Positions 45,913 through 58,400 of a stretch of 64,000 nucleotides of DNA are shown piece after piece. Below the pieces are notes generated by a model. It ran no database searches and was not told the DNA's origin. It saw only the letters and a program-made list of their open reading frames with translations. The first letter of the stretch is position 1, and every line of letters starts with the position of its first letter. The position numbers and the translations under genes were made by a program. Origin of the DNA: Streptomyces sp. SUK 48 (GTDB lineage: Bacteria; Actinomycetota; Actinomycetes; Streptomycetales; Streptomycetaceae); assembly GCF_009650765.1 (NCBI RefSeq), contig NZ_CP045740.1, positions 8,277,672-8,341,671 on the forward strand, in the 5' to 3' direction.

Positions 45913-46545
45913 TCATGTGGGTATCCCGGGCGGTGCGTAGTGGCGCAAGTAGTCACGCATCTGAGGCTCGAGCCCGGACAGGTCATTGCCGCTCAGTGCA
46001 TGCCAGAGACGGTTCTCGATCCAGAACCGATGGGCGAACTCCCCGAACGAAGGCGAACACCAGAGGATTGCGGCCCTCTGTTCCTGCGGATCGTCGAGAT
46101 TGGTCTCCGTCTGCTCCCCATTGCGCTGTGCCTCGTACTCGTATTCGTAGTCGAGATCGGAGTGCACCACGAACGCCTCACCCGAAGGACGGAGGTAGAG
46201 GTACCAGATGACGCAGTCTTGTTGATCCCGCAGGAATCGCACGAGGAAGGCACCAGGCTCCACCGGACTGGGCAGGGACTCTGAGATATCAGTCCAGCAG
46301 CAAGTCACCGAGACCTCATCCAGCGAGCGGTGCAGCTTCGAGTCGGCCTGGGGAGCAGTTTCTCCGGTACCACCGAGCCGTTGAAAGGTGCCCGTGAAAT
46401 CGGTGGAGTCGAGGGGCGGCAGGCTCTTGTAGGGGTAGTACTCATAGGTGTAGCGGCAGGGCCGGTATTCACCCAGGTCGGTGGCACACCAGGCAGAGTC
46501 GAAGCCGACCGAGGACACGTCAGACCCTGATTGTTCAGCAGGCAT
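45913..46545 (-). CDS. Hypothetical protein, possibly SUKH-like
   Basis: A 210-residue acidic protein, with YRPCRYTYEYYPYKSLPPLD early and a late block FGEFAHRFWIENRLWHALSG, then QMRDYLRHYAPPG. The late block is of the kind seen in proteins linked to polymorphic toxin immunity and SMI1/KNR4-like folds. That link is only a guess. GGGGGG precedes the ATG at 46545. It lies about 2 kb from the secreted LamG/RHS locus. Confidence 0.6.
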   Translation of the reverse strand: MPAEQSGSDVSSVGFDSAWCATDLGEYRPCRYTYEYYPYKSLPPLDSTDFTGTFQRLGGTGETAPQADSKLHRSLDEVSVTCCWTDISESLPSPVEPGAFLVRFLRDQQDCVIWYLYLRPSGEAFVVHSDLDYEYEYEAQRNGEQTETNLDDPQEQRAAILWCSPSFGEFAHRFWIENRLWHALSGNDLSGLEPQMRDYLRHYAPPGIPT

Positions 46546-46714
46546 CGGCCCCCCATGAGTCACCGTGAGCGGAGTTGCTGGCGTCAGCATCGCACTGCCT
46601 ACCGGCACTGACTGCGACGGGTGGGCCAGGCGAGCTCTCGCAGGCGAGGGCGAACGTTGCCTGATGCGGCACTAGTAACGGGGCATCCGGGACTCGCCCT
46701 CCGGCGCCGGGGGT

Positions 46715-47641
46715 TCAGGTGGTGGGGGCGGTGCTCTCGCGTGCCGCTTTCACGGCGCGTGACCAGACGTCGGGGCTGCCTCCGTGTTCGCGGGCGAGGG
46801 AGGCGGCGAGTCCCCGGACATCGCCGCGCTCGCGCAGGGCTGTGAGGGCGATGGCTGCCCGCTGGTCGGCCTGAGAGCGGGTCGGTGCGGCCTGAGGGCG
46901 GTGCTTGAGGGCCTTGCGGACGGCATACTCCCAGGATGACTTCGGCCCGCCGTGCTGCATGCTGAGTTCCGCGACCAGTCCGGGGTGGTAGCCGTTGCGG
47001 TCGATCGCCTCGATGGCGTACCGCTCGGCGAGTTGCGTAGCCGTGAGCGGCTCGCCTCCGGCGCAGACGTCCAGTTCTGCCGCGAGTGCTTCCTCGAGAG
47101 CAGAGGGGCGTCCAACCGTGGAGTTGTCCTGGGTCCCGGGGCGGCGGCCGGCCTTGCCTAGCTTGTCCCCGGTGCGCCTGTTGTCGAAGTCCTGCAGATC
47201 GCCGGCGCGGAAACCGGGGATGAGGCGGCCGGTGGGCCCCTCGACCTCGCCGACGGGGCCCGGGAAGTACCCGGGGTTGTCCTTCAGGTACTTGCGGATC
47301 ACCGAGGGCCCGCTGAATCCCAGCAGCTGGGCGGCCTTGTTGATGGAGACGACGGTCTCGCAACCGAGCGCGTGGAGCTCGGGGTCGGCCTTGAGGACCT
47401 TGCTCGCTTTGTCCTGCTGGAACCAGGTGTAGAAGGCGCGGAACTGCTGCTCGTCGTAGAAGTCGCTCCCGTCGATGCGTTCCTTCTCCGGGTGGCGGTG
47501 CCTCTCCGGCTGCTCGAGCCGGATCTTGTACCAGCGGGCCGCGGACCCGACGCTGGCGCCGGTGAACGCGCGGATCCAGTCGCGGTTGACCACGGCACGT
47601 TCGCCGACGAGGCGACGCTGCGGATTCAGGTCCTTGGGCAT
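46715..47641 (-). CDS. Hypothetical DNA-binding-like protein
   Basis: A 308-residue protein without a firm family. SINKAAQLLGFSGPSVIRKY resembles a helix-turn-helix, and two later Arg/Ala-rich helical repeats (LTATQLAERYAIEAIDRNGY, RGLAASLAREHGGSPDVWSR) could be further DNA-binding modules. The region before the ATG at 47641 is AT-richer and may hold its promoter. A plasmid- or mobile-element regulator is one possibility. Confidence 0.6.
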   Translation of the reverse strand: MPKDLNPQRRLVGERAVVNRDWIRAFTGASVGSAARWYKIRLEQPERHRHPEKERIDGSDFYDEQQFRAFYTWFQQDKASKVLKADPELHALGCETVVSINKAAQLLGFSGPSVIRKYLKDNPGYFPGPVGEVEGPTGRLIPGFRAGDLQDFDNRRTGDKLGKAGRRPGTQDNSTVGRPSALEEALAAELDVCAGGEPLTATQLAERYAIEAIDRNGYHPGLVAELSMQHGGPKSSWEYAVRKALKHRPQAAPTRSQADQRAAIALTALRERGDVRGLAASLAREHGGSPDVWSRAVKAARESTAPTT

Positions 47642-48536
47642 AGCACTCTCCGGTCGGGACTGCGGCCCTATAGTGGGGCCTGCTCCTCTTAATCACCGGT
47701 GCGCACGCGCCGGCGGCCAAGTCGAGTTGGTGAAGGTGGCCGGCGGGACGTTCGGTCGGGGTTGCCGCTCTGGGCCGACATCCTCGTGAGAGGGTGCCTC
47801 CCGCCGCCCACCATCTTTACCGCCATTTCGCATAATCAATATGGCGCTCTTGATGGCGGGTGTCAATCTCGCCTCGCCCGCACCGCATCACGACCGGCTA
47901 TGACGGTGCGCGCCCACCTCCGTTCGAAGGGTGCCCCTGGCGTCACCCACTTGTCCCGCACAGTGAACGCGGTGACGGCCGTCGGCAAGGTCGAGGCTGC
48001 CCCCCTTCCGTGGGTTCCCCGTCCGAAGCGGCGGCGGTCATGGGATGGTGCCGGGCCGGCCTGCGGGTGGCACATCCTTCAGGGCCTGGATGGGGTTGGC
48101 GTGGGAGTCCATGCCCGCAGGTCCGGCAAGGGGAGCGGTGGTTCGTGCGCGTGTGCACCACGCGCCGTCGTCATGTTCCGCGATCCCGGCGCCCCGTCGT
48201 TTCCCGGAGGCGTCTGCCGCGCCTGAGAGGGCTTGCGAACGGCCACGCCGACACGGTCGAGAAGCCCGCTGAGCAGAGGCCCCCGGGTGCCTGCGATGCG
48301 GGCCGGCTTGGTCTGTCCGGCTGTGGCCTGCGTGCGGGCGGCAGGAGTGGCGGGGAGCTGGGCTCTGCGTGGCCGGTGCGAGGGGGACCGGCCGTGAGGT
48401 CAAGAACCCGATGGCTGAATTGAGTTGCGCACCCTATGAACCCCTGTGTGATCAGTGCCACACCTGGTTGACCACATATGATCACGCACCGTTTACTTTC
48501 CGAGACCTTTACAAGATTCATACACAGGGGGATTTC
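47642..48536. other. Intergenic region before the LamG/RHS locus
   Basis: About 900 bp between divergent genes. No gene is supported. 47810-47860 and 48410-48530 are A/T-richer and are the best places for promoters of the two flanking genes. Confidence 0.45.
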
Positions 48537-51500
48537 GTGGAGTCTCGGCGGGCTGGCCTGACGCCAGTGCGGAGGGCGCGAAGAACACGCGCCTGCCTAC
48601 TCGGCGGCGCCGTGGCGTCGCTCGTACTTGCGGTACTGCCCGGGTCGCCCGCTGCGACTGCCTCTCCCATGTCGAGCGCTCCAGGCTCAGGTCCGGTGGA
48701 CGAGACCGCTGCCGCTGCACGGGCCGCGACGTCAGGGGAACCGGTGGAGGTGACGGCAGAGCGCACCGAGTACTCCACGACGAAGGCAAACCCGGACGGC
48801 TCGTTCACCCTGACGCAGTCCACCACGCCCCAGCGGGTGAAGGAACGGGACGGTGACTGGGGTGCGGTCGATCCGGCCTTGGAGCGCGTCGCGGACGGCC
48901 GGATAGCGCCCAAGGGCGCGGTGGTTGACCTGTCCTTCTCCGGCGGCGGCTCCGGGTCGGACATGATCCGTCTGGGCAAGGACGGGCGATCGGTCACCCT
49001 TGGCTGGACCGGCGATCTGCCCAAGCCGACTCTGAACGGTGCCACGGCCACCTATGCCGACGTCTTCGACGGGGTGGACCTCCAGCTGACGGCCACGGCC
49101 GAGAGCTACCGCGAGGTCCTCGTCGTCAAGACGCCCCAGGCCGCGCAGAACCCGGCGCTGGAACAGGTCAGACTCACCGCGTCCGGAGACGGACTTTCCG
49201 TGGTCCCGGGCGTCGGTGGCGGTCTGCGGGCCGTCGACGAGGACGGCAACGCCGTCTTCCGTGGACCGGCCGGACAGATGTGGGATTCGGCCGGCGACAG
49301 TGCGTCAGGCCCGCAGACACAGCTCATGCGCAGTGATGTCGGGGGACCCGAAGACGGCCAGGCGCACGACGATCCCTCACAGCCGGGGACGGGGATGCCA
49401 CCGCGGTACTGCCGGTGAAGGTTGATGACGGCACGGTCGCTGTGCACCCGGACCTGGACCTGCTGCGCGGCAAGAACACCGTCTACCCCGTCTACATCGA
49501 CCCCTCGGTCGGCCTGGGCGTCTCCGAGCGCACCAAGATCTCCTCGGACGGCGACAAGTTCTGGATGTTCGACGGGAGCAAGGGCGTCGGCAAGTGCGGC
49601 ACCGCCGACGGCTACTACTGCGGCGGCGGCTACGTCGACCGCATGTACTTCGAGTTCGCCCCCACCAAGCTGGCCGGCAAGCAGGTGCTGGATGCCACCT
49701 TCCGGGCCACGAGACGTGGTCGTTCAACTGCGACCCCCATTGGGTGGACCTGGAACGCACCGACAACATCTCCGAAGGCACCCGGTGGCCCGGCCCCAAA
49801 CAACTGGACCTGATGGTCGACCGCTACGTATCGGCCGGCCGCGGGAGTCTGTGCAGCCCCGATCAGTCGGATGCCTGGATCGAGTTCCACGACAACCCGG
49901 ACGAATCGAACGAGAACCTCACGAGCACCGCACGTTCCTTCGCCGACGGCAAGATCAGCCGGCTGACCCTCATGCTCAAGGCCCACGACGAAGACGACCC
50001 GCGGGCCTGGAAGCGCTTCGACGACAGCGCAGAACTGCAGGTCACCTTCGCCTACAAGCCTGGCACACCCACGGACGTCGGCCTCATCCCCGGCGACGGC
50101 AAGACCGCCTACTGCAACAAGTCCTCCTCCGACCCGTTGATCGTCACCCGTAAGGACCCGATGGTCCAGGCCCGTGTCCAGACCCAGGTCGAAGCACACA
50201 AGGGCGATGAGGAGGGCTCACTCCAGGCCGAGTACGCGGTCGAGCGCGGCGACGACGCCGCCTGGCACCAGGTGTGGACCGGGCACATGCCCGACACGGG
50301 CTGGCACCCGGACGAGACACTGGAGAAAATGCGCACCGGCGACCGCGCCGACGGGGGCCTGTACCGGTACAAGGCACGCACCCAGTCACACTGGTCGTAC
50401 AGCGGCAAGAGCGGAGACCTGTGGTCGCCCTACAGCTCCTGGTGCTACTTCAAGATCGACTCGTCCGCGCCCAAGGCCCCCCGAATCGCGGCAGGTTCCC
50501 CCTACACCGAATGCGGCGTCGACGCCTGCGCCGGAATGGGAGGACCGGGTGTGCCGGGCTCCTTCACCTTCCAGCCCAACACCGCCGACATCACAAGCGG
50601 CAAGACCGATGTCACCGCCTACGAGTGGAAACTGCTGTCCACGCCGGCCCGTCAGGTCACCGGCGGACTCAAAGCCGACGTCAAGGACGTGACACCACCA
50701 CTGTCCGGGACGCAAGTGCTCTCCGTACGGGCGAAGGACGTCCACAACCGGTGGGGCACACCCGCGGAGTTCACCTTCAAGGTGGCCCCGGCCCCCGGAG
50801 CCGTCGGCCGCTGGCACTTCGACGACGCGGCCCCGAACTCCGGTGTGACAGTGGCCAAGGACAGCGCCACAGAGGGCACCCGGCACGACGCCACGCTCTA
50901 CACCTCACACACTGGCTGGTCGACCCTCGGACGCCGCGGAGAGTCCGACTACTCGCTCTACCTCAACGACAGCAGCACCGACAACACGCGCGACGGCTAC
51001 GCGGCAACCGCGGCACCCGCGGTGAACACCAAAGACTCCTTCACCGTCTCGGCGTGGGTCTACCTGACCGACGCCTCGCAGAACCGCGTGGTGCTGTCGG
51101 CACCGGGCACGAACGCCTCGGCCTTCACCCTGTACTACTCGTCGACCTACAAGAAGTGGGTCTTCAACCGCACTGCCGCCGACGTCAAGGACAACCCGGT
51201 CTTCCTCCGCTCGATCGCCGACACCGGGCCACCGCCGCTGAACGTGTGGACACACCTGGCAGCCGTCTTCAATGCCAACGGTGACACCGACAAGACGAAC
51301 GACACCATCCAGCTGTTCGTCAACGGCCGCCCGCAGGGCAAGCCGGTGGTGCTCAACGACCTGTCCACCGCGTACCAGCCGTGGACGTCCCCTGCCGGCC
51401 TCCAGTTCGGCCGTTCCCTGAACGGCGGCACGTGGGTCGACAACTTCCGCGGCCGCCTGGACGAGGTCTCGGTGTGGCAGTACGCCCTCAGCCCGAGCAG

Positions 51501-52289
51501 ATCGCCCAGGAAGCCGAACTCACCCAGGACGGTGTGGCGGCCAACGAACTCGTGGCGGACTGGGACGCCACCTCCTCCACCGGCACACAGGTCAAGGAAC
51601 TCACCCCCTACCCCGCACCGGCGCTGGCACTGTCGTCGGCCGGCGCGGTACTGGACGAGGACAACAACGCCCTCGTCTTGGACGGAACCTCGGGCTACGC
51701 ATCAGCGGCCGGCCCGGTGACCGACGAGGCCAGCTCGTTCACCATCTCCGCCCACGTAAGGCTGGATGCCGACAAACTGGCGGCCAAACCGGTCGGATAC
51801 CAGGCCCAAGTGGCGGGGCAGGCAGCCGGTGGTGAGTCCTCGTGGGCGCTGTGGGTGGTCAAGCCCGCAGACGGCACCTACCAGTGGAAGTTCACCCGCA
51901 CCGCCGTCGGCTCGGACGGCAAGGTCTCCCAGAGCGCCGAGGTGGCAGCCGGCGACCTCGCCGAAGTGGACACCGGAGTGGACGTCACCGGCGTGTTCGA
52001 CGCGCAGGAGCCGTGGCAGTGGACCGACCCCGCGGACTCGTCCAGGACCGAGAACCGGATGGGCCGACTGCACCTGTACGTAGGTGGCATCGAGCAGCCC
52101 GGCGAGGACAACTCCGGGTTCTCCGCAGCACAGCAGGGCAGCGGCGCGCTGTCCGCAGGCCGGGGAACGGCCGGCGGATCCACCGGCTACTACCTGCCAG
52201 GCTCCCTGGAGTCACTGCGCGTGTGGACCGGGGCACTGAGCGCCGATCAGATCCGCTCGCAGGTACTGGCCACCCCCGACAGCGCCTGA
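48537..52289 (+). pseudogene. Secreted LamG-domain protein, three frameshifts
   Basis: The GTG at 48537 (AGGGGGAT upstream) opens a signal peptide (ACLLGGAVASLVLAVLPGSP) and a long secreted protein that resembles Streptomyces LamG/concanavalin-like proteins found beside RHS genes. The coding path needs three frame changes, near 49395 (GGGG), 49713 (GGGCCAC) and 51492 (AGCCCGAG). Each is explained by one missing G or C. Two LamG-like sandwiches are visible after about 50800 (SFTVSAWVYLTDASQNRVVL, SFTISAHVRLDADKLAAKPV). The corrected protein is about 1250 residues. Intact codon use on both sides of each break suggests recent damage or sequencing error. Confidence 0.78.
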
Positions 52290-52437
52290 CGCACACCGGT
52301 TCACCCGCCAAGCGGCCCGCTCTTGGAGCGGGCCGCCCGGCACCGGTGTGCCCGGACACCCCCGCTCACCTTCCATCTCCTCCTCAACGGCATGCGCCCG
52401 GCACGACACAGCCTGGCGCCGCGTAGGAAGAACCGCC

Positions 52438-55400
52438 TTGAAAACCTTTGGCATACCCAGGCAGACACCAGGCCGCAGGAGTAGCAGAGGCAGATCCCGC
52501 TGGACTCGCCGCATCGCGGCGACCACGGGCCTGGCGCTTTTGCCCGGCCTCCTCACACCCGTCGCCCTCGCAGCGGACACCGGCCCGCTGGGACGTCCGA
52601 ACCTCAAGCCACCACAGGCCACCAAGGTCAGCCCGTTCACGGCCAAGGTGAACAAGACCGCCGCCGCCACGGTGCGCAAGGCCGCCGACGCCGACCGGAC
52701 GGCGGCCGCCCGCGCCCGGCACGACCAGCAGCGCAAGATCACCTGGCCGAAGGCCGGCAAAGCCTCCCTCACCGTCCCGCACACAGGCACCGCCAAGGCC
52801 ACTCCCGGCTCCCTGCCCGTGACGGTGACCGCTCCGGGCGAGGGTACGACGGCCAAGTCCGTCACGGTCGAGGTCCTCGACCAGAAGACCGCCGCCACAC
52901 TCGGCGTCAAGGGCGTCGTCCTCAAACTCACCGGCCCCCAGGCCGGCGGGAAGATCCGTCTCGGCATCGGCTACGCGGCCTTCGCCGCAGCCTACGGCGG
53001 TGACTGGGCCGGCCGGCTGCAACTGACACGCCTGACTGACTGCACCGCGAAGGAACCGGAAGCCGCGAAGTGCCACAAGCGCGTGGCCCTCGACTCCGTC
53101 AACCACCGCTCCAAGGAGAGCATTTCCGCACCGGTCACACTCGCCTCCGGTCGCCGGTCCACGCTGGTGGCCGTCGCAGCGGGCACCAAGTCCGGCGCCG
53201 GCGACTACAAGGCCACGCCGCTGTCCGCCTCCTCCACATGGGAAGCAGGCGGCTCCTCCGGCTCGTTCACCTGGTCCTACCCTCTGCGCGTTCCCTCGGC
53301 CGCCGCCGGCCCCCAGCCTGACCTGACGATCTCCTACGACTCAGGCAGCATCGACGGCCAGACAGCGAACACCAACAACCAGGGCAGCCAGATCGGCACC
53401 GGTTTCGACCTCACCTCCTCCTATGTCGAGCGTAAGTACGGCTCCTGCGACGACGACGGCCAGGACGGCAAGTACGACCTGTGCTGGAAGTACGACAACG
53501 CCTCCCTCGTCCTCAACGGCAGGGCCACCGAACTGGTCAAGGACGACACCAGCGGAAAGTGGCGGCTCGCGGACGACGACGCCTCCACCGTCATCCACTC
53601 CACCGGAGCCGACAACGGCGACGACGACGGCGAGTACTGGACCGTCATCACCGGCGACGGCACCAAGTACGTGTTCGGCCTGAACAAGCTCGACGGCGCC
53701 GGCTCGGACGACCGCACCCAGTCGGTGTGGACGGTCCCCGTCTTCGGCGACGACGAAGGCGAGCCCGGCTACAGCAGCGGCGACTCCTTCTCCGGCCAGC
53801 ACAAGACACAGGCATGGCGGTGGAACCTCGACTACGCGGAGGACACCCACGGCAACGCCATGACCTACTGGTACACCGCCGAGCACAACAACTACGACAT
53901 GCTCGGCGACGACAACACCGGCACCGACTACATCCGCGGCGGCTACCTCAAGGAGATCCGCTACGGCCAGCACGCAGGCACCCTGTTCTCCGCCTCCCCG
54001 GCCGCCTCGGACAAGGTGGTCTTCACCTACGACGAGCGCTGCCTCGCCTCGGGCAACGGCTGCGACTCACTGACCAAGGACACCCGCGACAACTGGCCGG
54101 ACGTGCCGTTCGACGCAGTCTGCAAGGACGGCGACAAGTGCACCGGCAACGTCAGCCCTGCCTTCTTCACCCGCAAACGCATGACGGCGATCACCACGTA
54201 CGCATGGAACGCGGCAGCTGCCACCCCCGCCTTCGAAGCGGTGGACACATGGTCCCTCAAGCAGCTGTACCTCGACCCCGGTGACACCGGCGACTCCACC
54301 GACCAGTCCCTGTGGCTGGACGAGATCAAGCACACCGGCAAACGCGGCACCGATCTCTCCCTGGACCCGGTCAAGCTCAACCACGTGATGATGCCGAACC
54401 GGGTCGACGGCGCCAGCGACGACATCCTGCCGCTGAACAGGCCCCGCCTGAAGACGGTCACCTCCGAGACCGGCGCGCAGACCATCGTCACCTACACGGA
54501 CGCCGACTGCACAGCAGGAGGCAGCAAACCCAAGGTGGACGAGAACACCAGGCGCTGCTACCCGGTGTACTGGTCACCCAACGGCGAGAAGACCCCGATC
54601 CTCGACTGGTTCCAGAAGTACCCGGTCCAGGCCGTGTCCACCACCGACCCCCAGGGCGGCTCGGAAGCCGTACAGCACACCTACCAGTACACGGGCGGCG
54701 GCGCCTGGCACTACGACGAAGACCCGCTGACCCCCGCCAAGGAACGCACCTGGTCCATCTGGCGCGGCTACCAGCAGGTCACCCACCTCACCGGTATCTC
54801 CGGACACACGCAGAGCAAAGAGACCACGGTCTACCTGCGCGGCATGAACGGTGACCGAGTACTCGGCTCGGACGGCAAAACCCCGGACGACAACAAACGC
54901 AAAACCGCGACGGTCACCGGCATCAAGGCCGCCGAGATCACCGACTCCGACCAGTACGCCGGCTTCACCCGCGAGACCGTCACCTACAACGGCGACGCCG
55001 AAGTCGGCGGCACCGTCAACGACCCCTGGTCGAAGCGGACAGCAACCCAGCACAAGTCCTACGCGGACACCGAGGCGTACTACGTCCGCACCGCCGCCAC
55101 CCACACACGCACGAACATCACCAGCAAACTCACCCCGTTCGACCGGGTGAACACGGTGAAGACCACCTACGACGACTACGGCATGACCGAGACCGTCGAC
55201 AACCAGGGCGACGACGCCACCACCGGTGACGAGAAGTGCACCCGCACCTGGTACGCCCGCAACGACGCCAAGGGCATCAACTCCCTCGTCTCCCGCACCC
55301 GCACGGTCGCCGCGTCCTGCACGGTCGCGGACTCCGCACTCGATCTGCCCGCCGACTCCAAGCGCGCCGGCGACGTCGTCTCCGATACCGCCACGGTCTA

Positions 55401-58400
55401 CGACGACACCTCGGCCACTGCCTGGTCGCCGTCGCAGAAGCCCACCAAGGGCGATCCCACCTGGACGGGACGCGCCAAGGGATACGCCAGCGACGACAGC
55501 CCCCTGTGGCAGAAGGCGGCCACGACGACATACGACACTCTCGGACGCCCCAAGGTCGTCACAGACGCCCACGATACGCCGGTGTCGTCGACCACCTACG
55601 TCCCCGAGAGCGCGGGCCCGTTGACGTCGACCGTCATCCTGGACGCCAAACTCAACAAGACAACCACCGTCCTGGACTTCGCCACCGGCGCGGCGCTGAA
55701 GGTCACCGACCCCAACAACAAGGTCACCGAGAGCGAATACGACAGCCTCGGCCGCATCGTCAAACTCTGGTTGCCCAACCGTTCCAAACTCCTCGGCAAA
55801 ACCCCCAACTACGTCTACGACTACCACGTCACAAGCGACGAATCGACCATGTCGTGGGTGTCGACCGGCACCCTGAAGAACGACGGTTCCGGCTACAACA
55901 CCACCTACGAGCTCTACGACTCCCTCCTGCGCTCGCGCCAGACACAGGCGCCGACGCCACAGGGCGGCCGACTCATCACCCTGACGCTCTACGACGCCCG
56001 CGGCCTCGCGGTCAGCCAGCAGTCCGACATCTGGGACAGCACCTCACCGCCCAGCTCGAAGGCCGTGGAGATCTCCGGGGGCCAGGCGCCCATCCAGACC
56101 GACACCACCTACGACGGCGCCGCCCGGCCGGAAAAGGCGGAGACGAAAATCCACGGCGTCACCCGCTGGACGACCAATACCGCCTACTCGGGCGACACCG
56201 TCAGCACCAGCGCCCCGACCGGCGGACAGGCGACCGCCGTGGTCACCGACGCACTCGGCCAGACCACCCAACGCCGCGAGTACGCGGGGCCCACCGCCAC
56301 CGGCACGGACTTCACGACAACCGACTTCACCTACACCCCAGCCGGCCAGCAGAAGAAGGTCACCGGCCCCGACCAGACCGAATGGGCGTACACCTACGAC
56401 CTCTTCGGCCGCCAGGTCACAGCATCTGACCCCGATAAGGGCACGACCACGACGGAGTACAACGACCTCGACCAGGTCGTCAGCACCACCCCGAACAAGG
56501 ACGACTCGAAAAAGCTCCTCTACGACTACGACCTGCTCGGCCGCAAGACGGGAATGTGGCAGACCGACAAGACCGACGCCAACAAGCTCGCGGCCTGGAG
56601 CTTCGACAACGTGGCCAAGGGGCAGCAGGACACTGCCACCCGTTACGACGGCGGCGTGAGCGGCAAGGCGTACACCGAGAAGGTCACGTCCTTCGACGCG
56701 ATGTATCACCCGACCGGCAGCCAGCTGAACCTTCCGGATACAGACCCTCTGGTCACCGGCGGCTACGTTCCCAACAAGCTGACCTTCACCACCGGCTACA
56801 ACCTCGACGGCTCCATCAGTCAGTACTCAGCTCCTGCCGCAGGTGGTCTGGCCGCCGAGACGGTGTCCTACACCTACGACGCCACCGGCCATCAACTGAC
56901 CGCCAAGGGCACCACCGGCTACCTCCAGGGCGCCGCCTTCTCCCCGCAGGGCGACCTGCGCCAGCTCACCCTTGGCATGGACGGCTCGGCCTCGGCGAAG
57001 AAGGCATACCTCGGCTGGGACTACGAGGAGGGCACCCGCCGCCTCACCCGCTCCTACGTCACCGATGACGTCCACAGCTACATGCCGCAGGAGCTCAAGT
57101 TCACCCAGGACGACGCCGGCAACGTCACTTCCATCTTCGACGCCGCCACCCAGGCAGGCACGGCCAAGGCCGACTACCAATGCTTCGCCTACGACGGCAA
57201 CCGCCGCCTGAGTGAGGCATGGACCCCGAAGGCGGCCGACTGCTCCGCCTCCGGCCGGACGATGGCAAACCTCGACGGGGCGGCGCCGTACTGGACGTCG
57301 TACACATACAACAACGCCGGCCAGCGCAAGACCGAGACGCAGCACACCACGTCGGGCGACAAGTCCACGGCCTACACCTACGACGCCACCACGGACAACA
57401 AGCCTCACACGCTCGACAAGACCACGGGCACCCGCGCCGCCACCTACTCCTACGACAGCAGCGGCAACACCACCTCCCGCCCCGGCCCGACGGCCCAGCA
57501 GAACCTCGTGTGGAACAGCGAGGACAACCTGGCCAAGCTCACCGAGGGCACGAAGGAGACAAGCTACCTCTACGATGCGGGCGGCGAGCTGCTGATCCGC
57601 CGGGCCAAGACGGACGGCGAAACCGTCTTGTACCTGGGCGCCGGCACGGAGTTGCACCTCACCACCAAGGGCACTTCGAAGATCGTCTCCGGCACGCGTT
57701 CCTACACCGCCGACGGACAGACCATCGCAGTCCGCACCGCAACGTCCGGCGTCTCGGGCACCAAGCTCAGCTTCTTGGCCGCCGACCAGCACGGCACCTC
57801 CAGCATCACCCTCGACTCGGGGTCATATGCGGTCACCAAGCGCTACAGCACCCCCTTCGGCGCCCCGAGGAGCACCAAACCGACTGCCTGGCCCGACGAC
57901 AAGGGGTTCCTCGGTAAGACGGTCGACGACGCCACGGGACTCACACATGTGGGCGCCCGCGAATACGACCCCGCCATCGGCCAGTTCCTCAGCGTCGACC
58001 CACTCCTGACCCTGGACCAGCACCAGTCACTCAACGGCTACACCTACGCCAACAACACCCCGGTCACCTCCAGCGACCCTACGGGTGAAGCCGTATGCAT
58101 GCAGGACGGGGTCTGCGGCGGCACGAAATCCGTTGAGGAGTGGGAAAAGAAGCACGGGCGTGAATATGGAGACGGGCGAGTGGGCGGAGGAAGCAGTCGC
58201 CGGGGCGGCACGGCTTCCACGAACAGTTCCGGAAACGTGATCGTATTCGCTGAAGTGCCGCAACTCGGCGAGGTCCGTCCGCACTACATCTATGAGACGC
58301 CGAACGGCGTGTGTATCTGGGCGATGGCCAGCAGTTGTGCAACCGTTCCCCAGTCGGCAGGTACAGATGAAATCGAAGATCTGCCGTGCCCTTCAGGCGA

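Noticed and set aside
54574..55827. A 417-codon minus-strand frame, Gly/Val-rich
   Set aside because: It is antisense to the intact RHS gene and has low-complexity composition without motifs.
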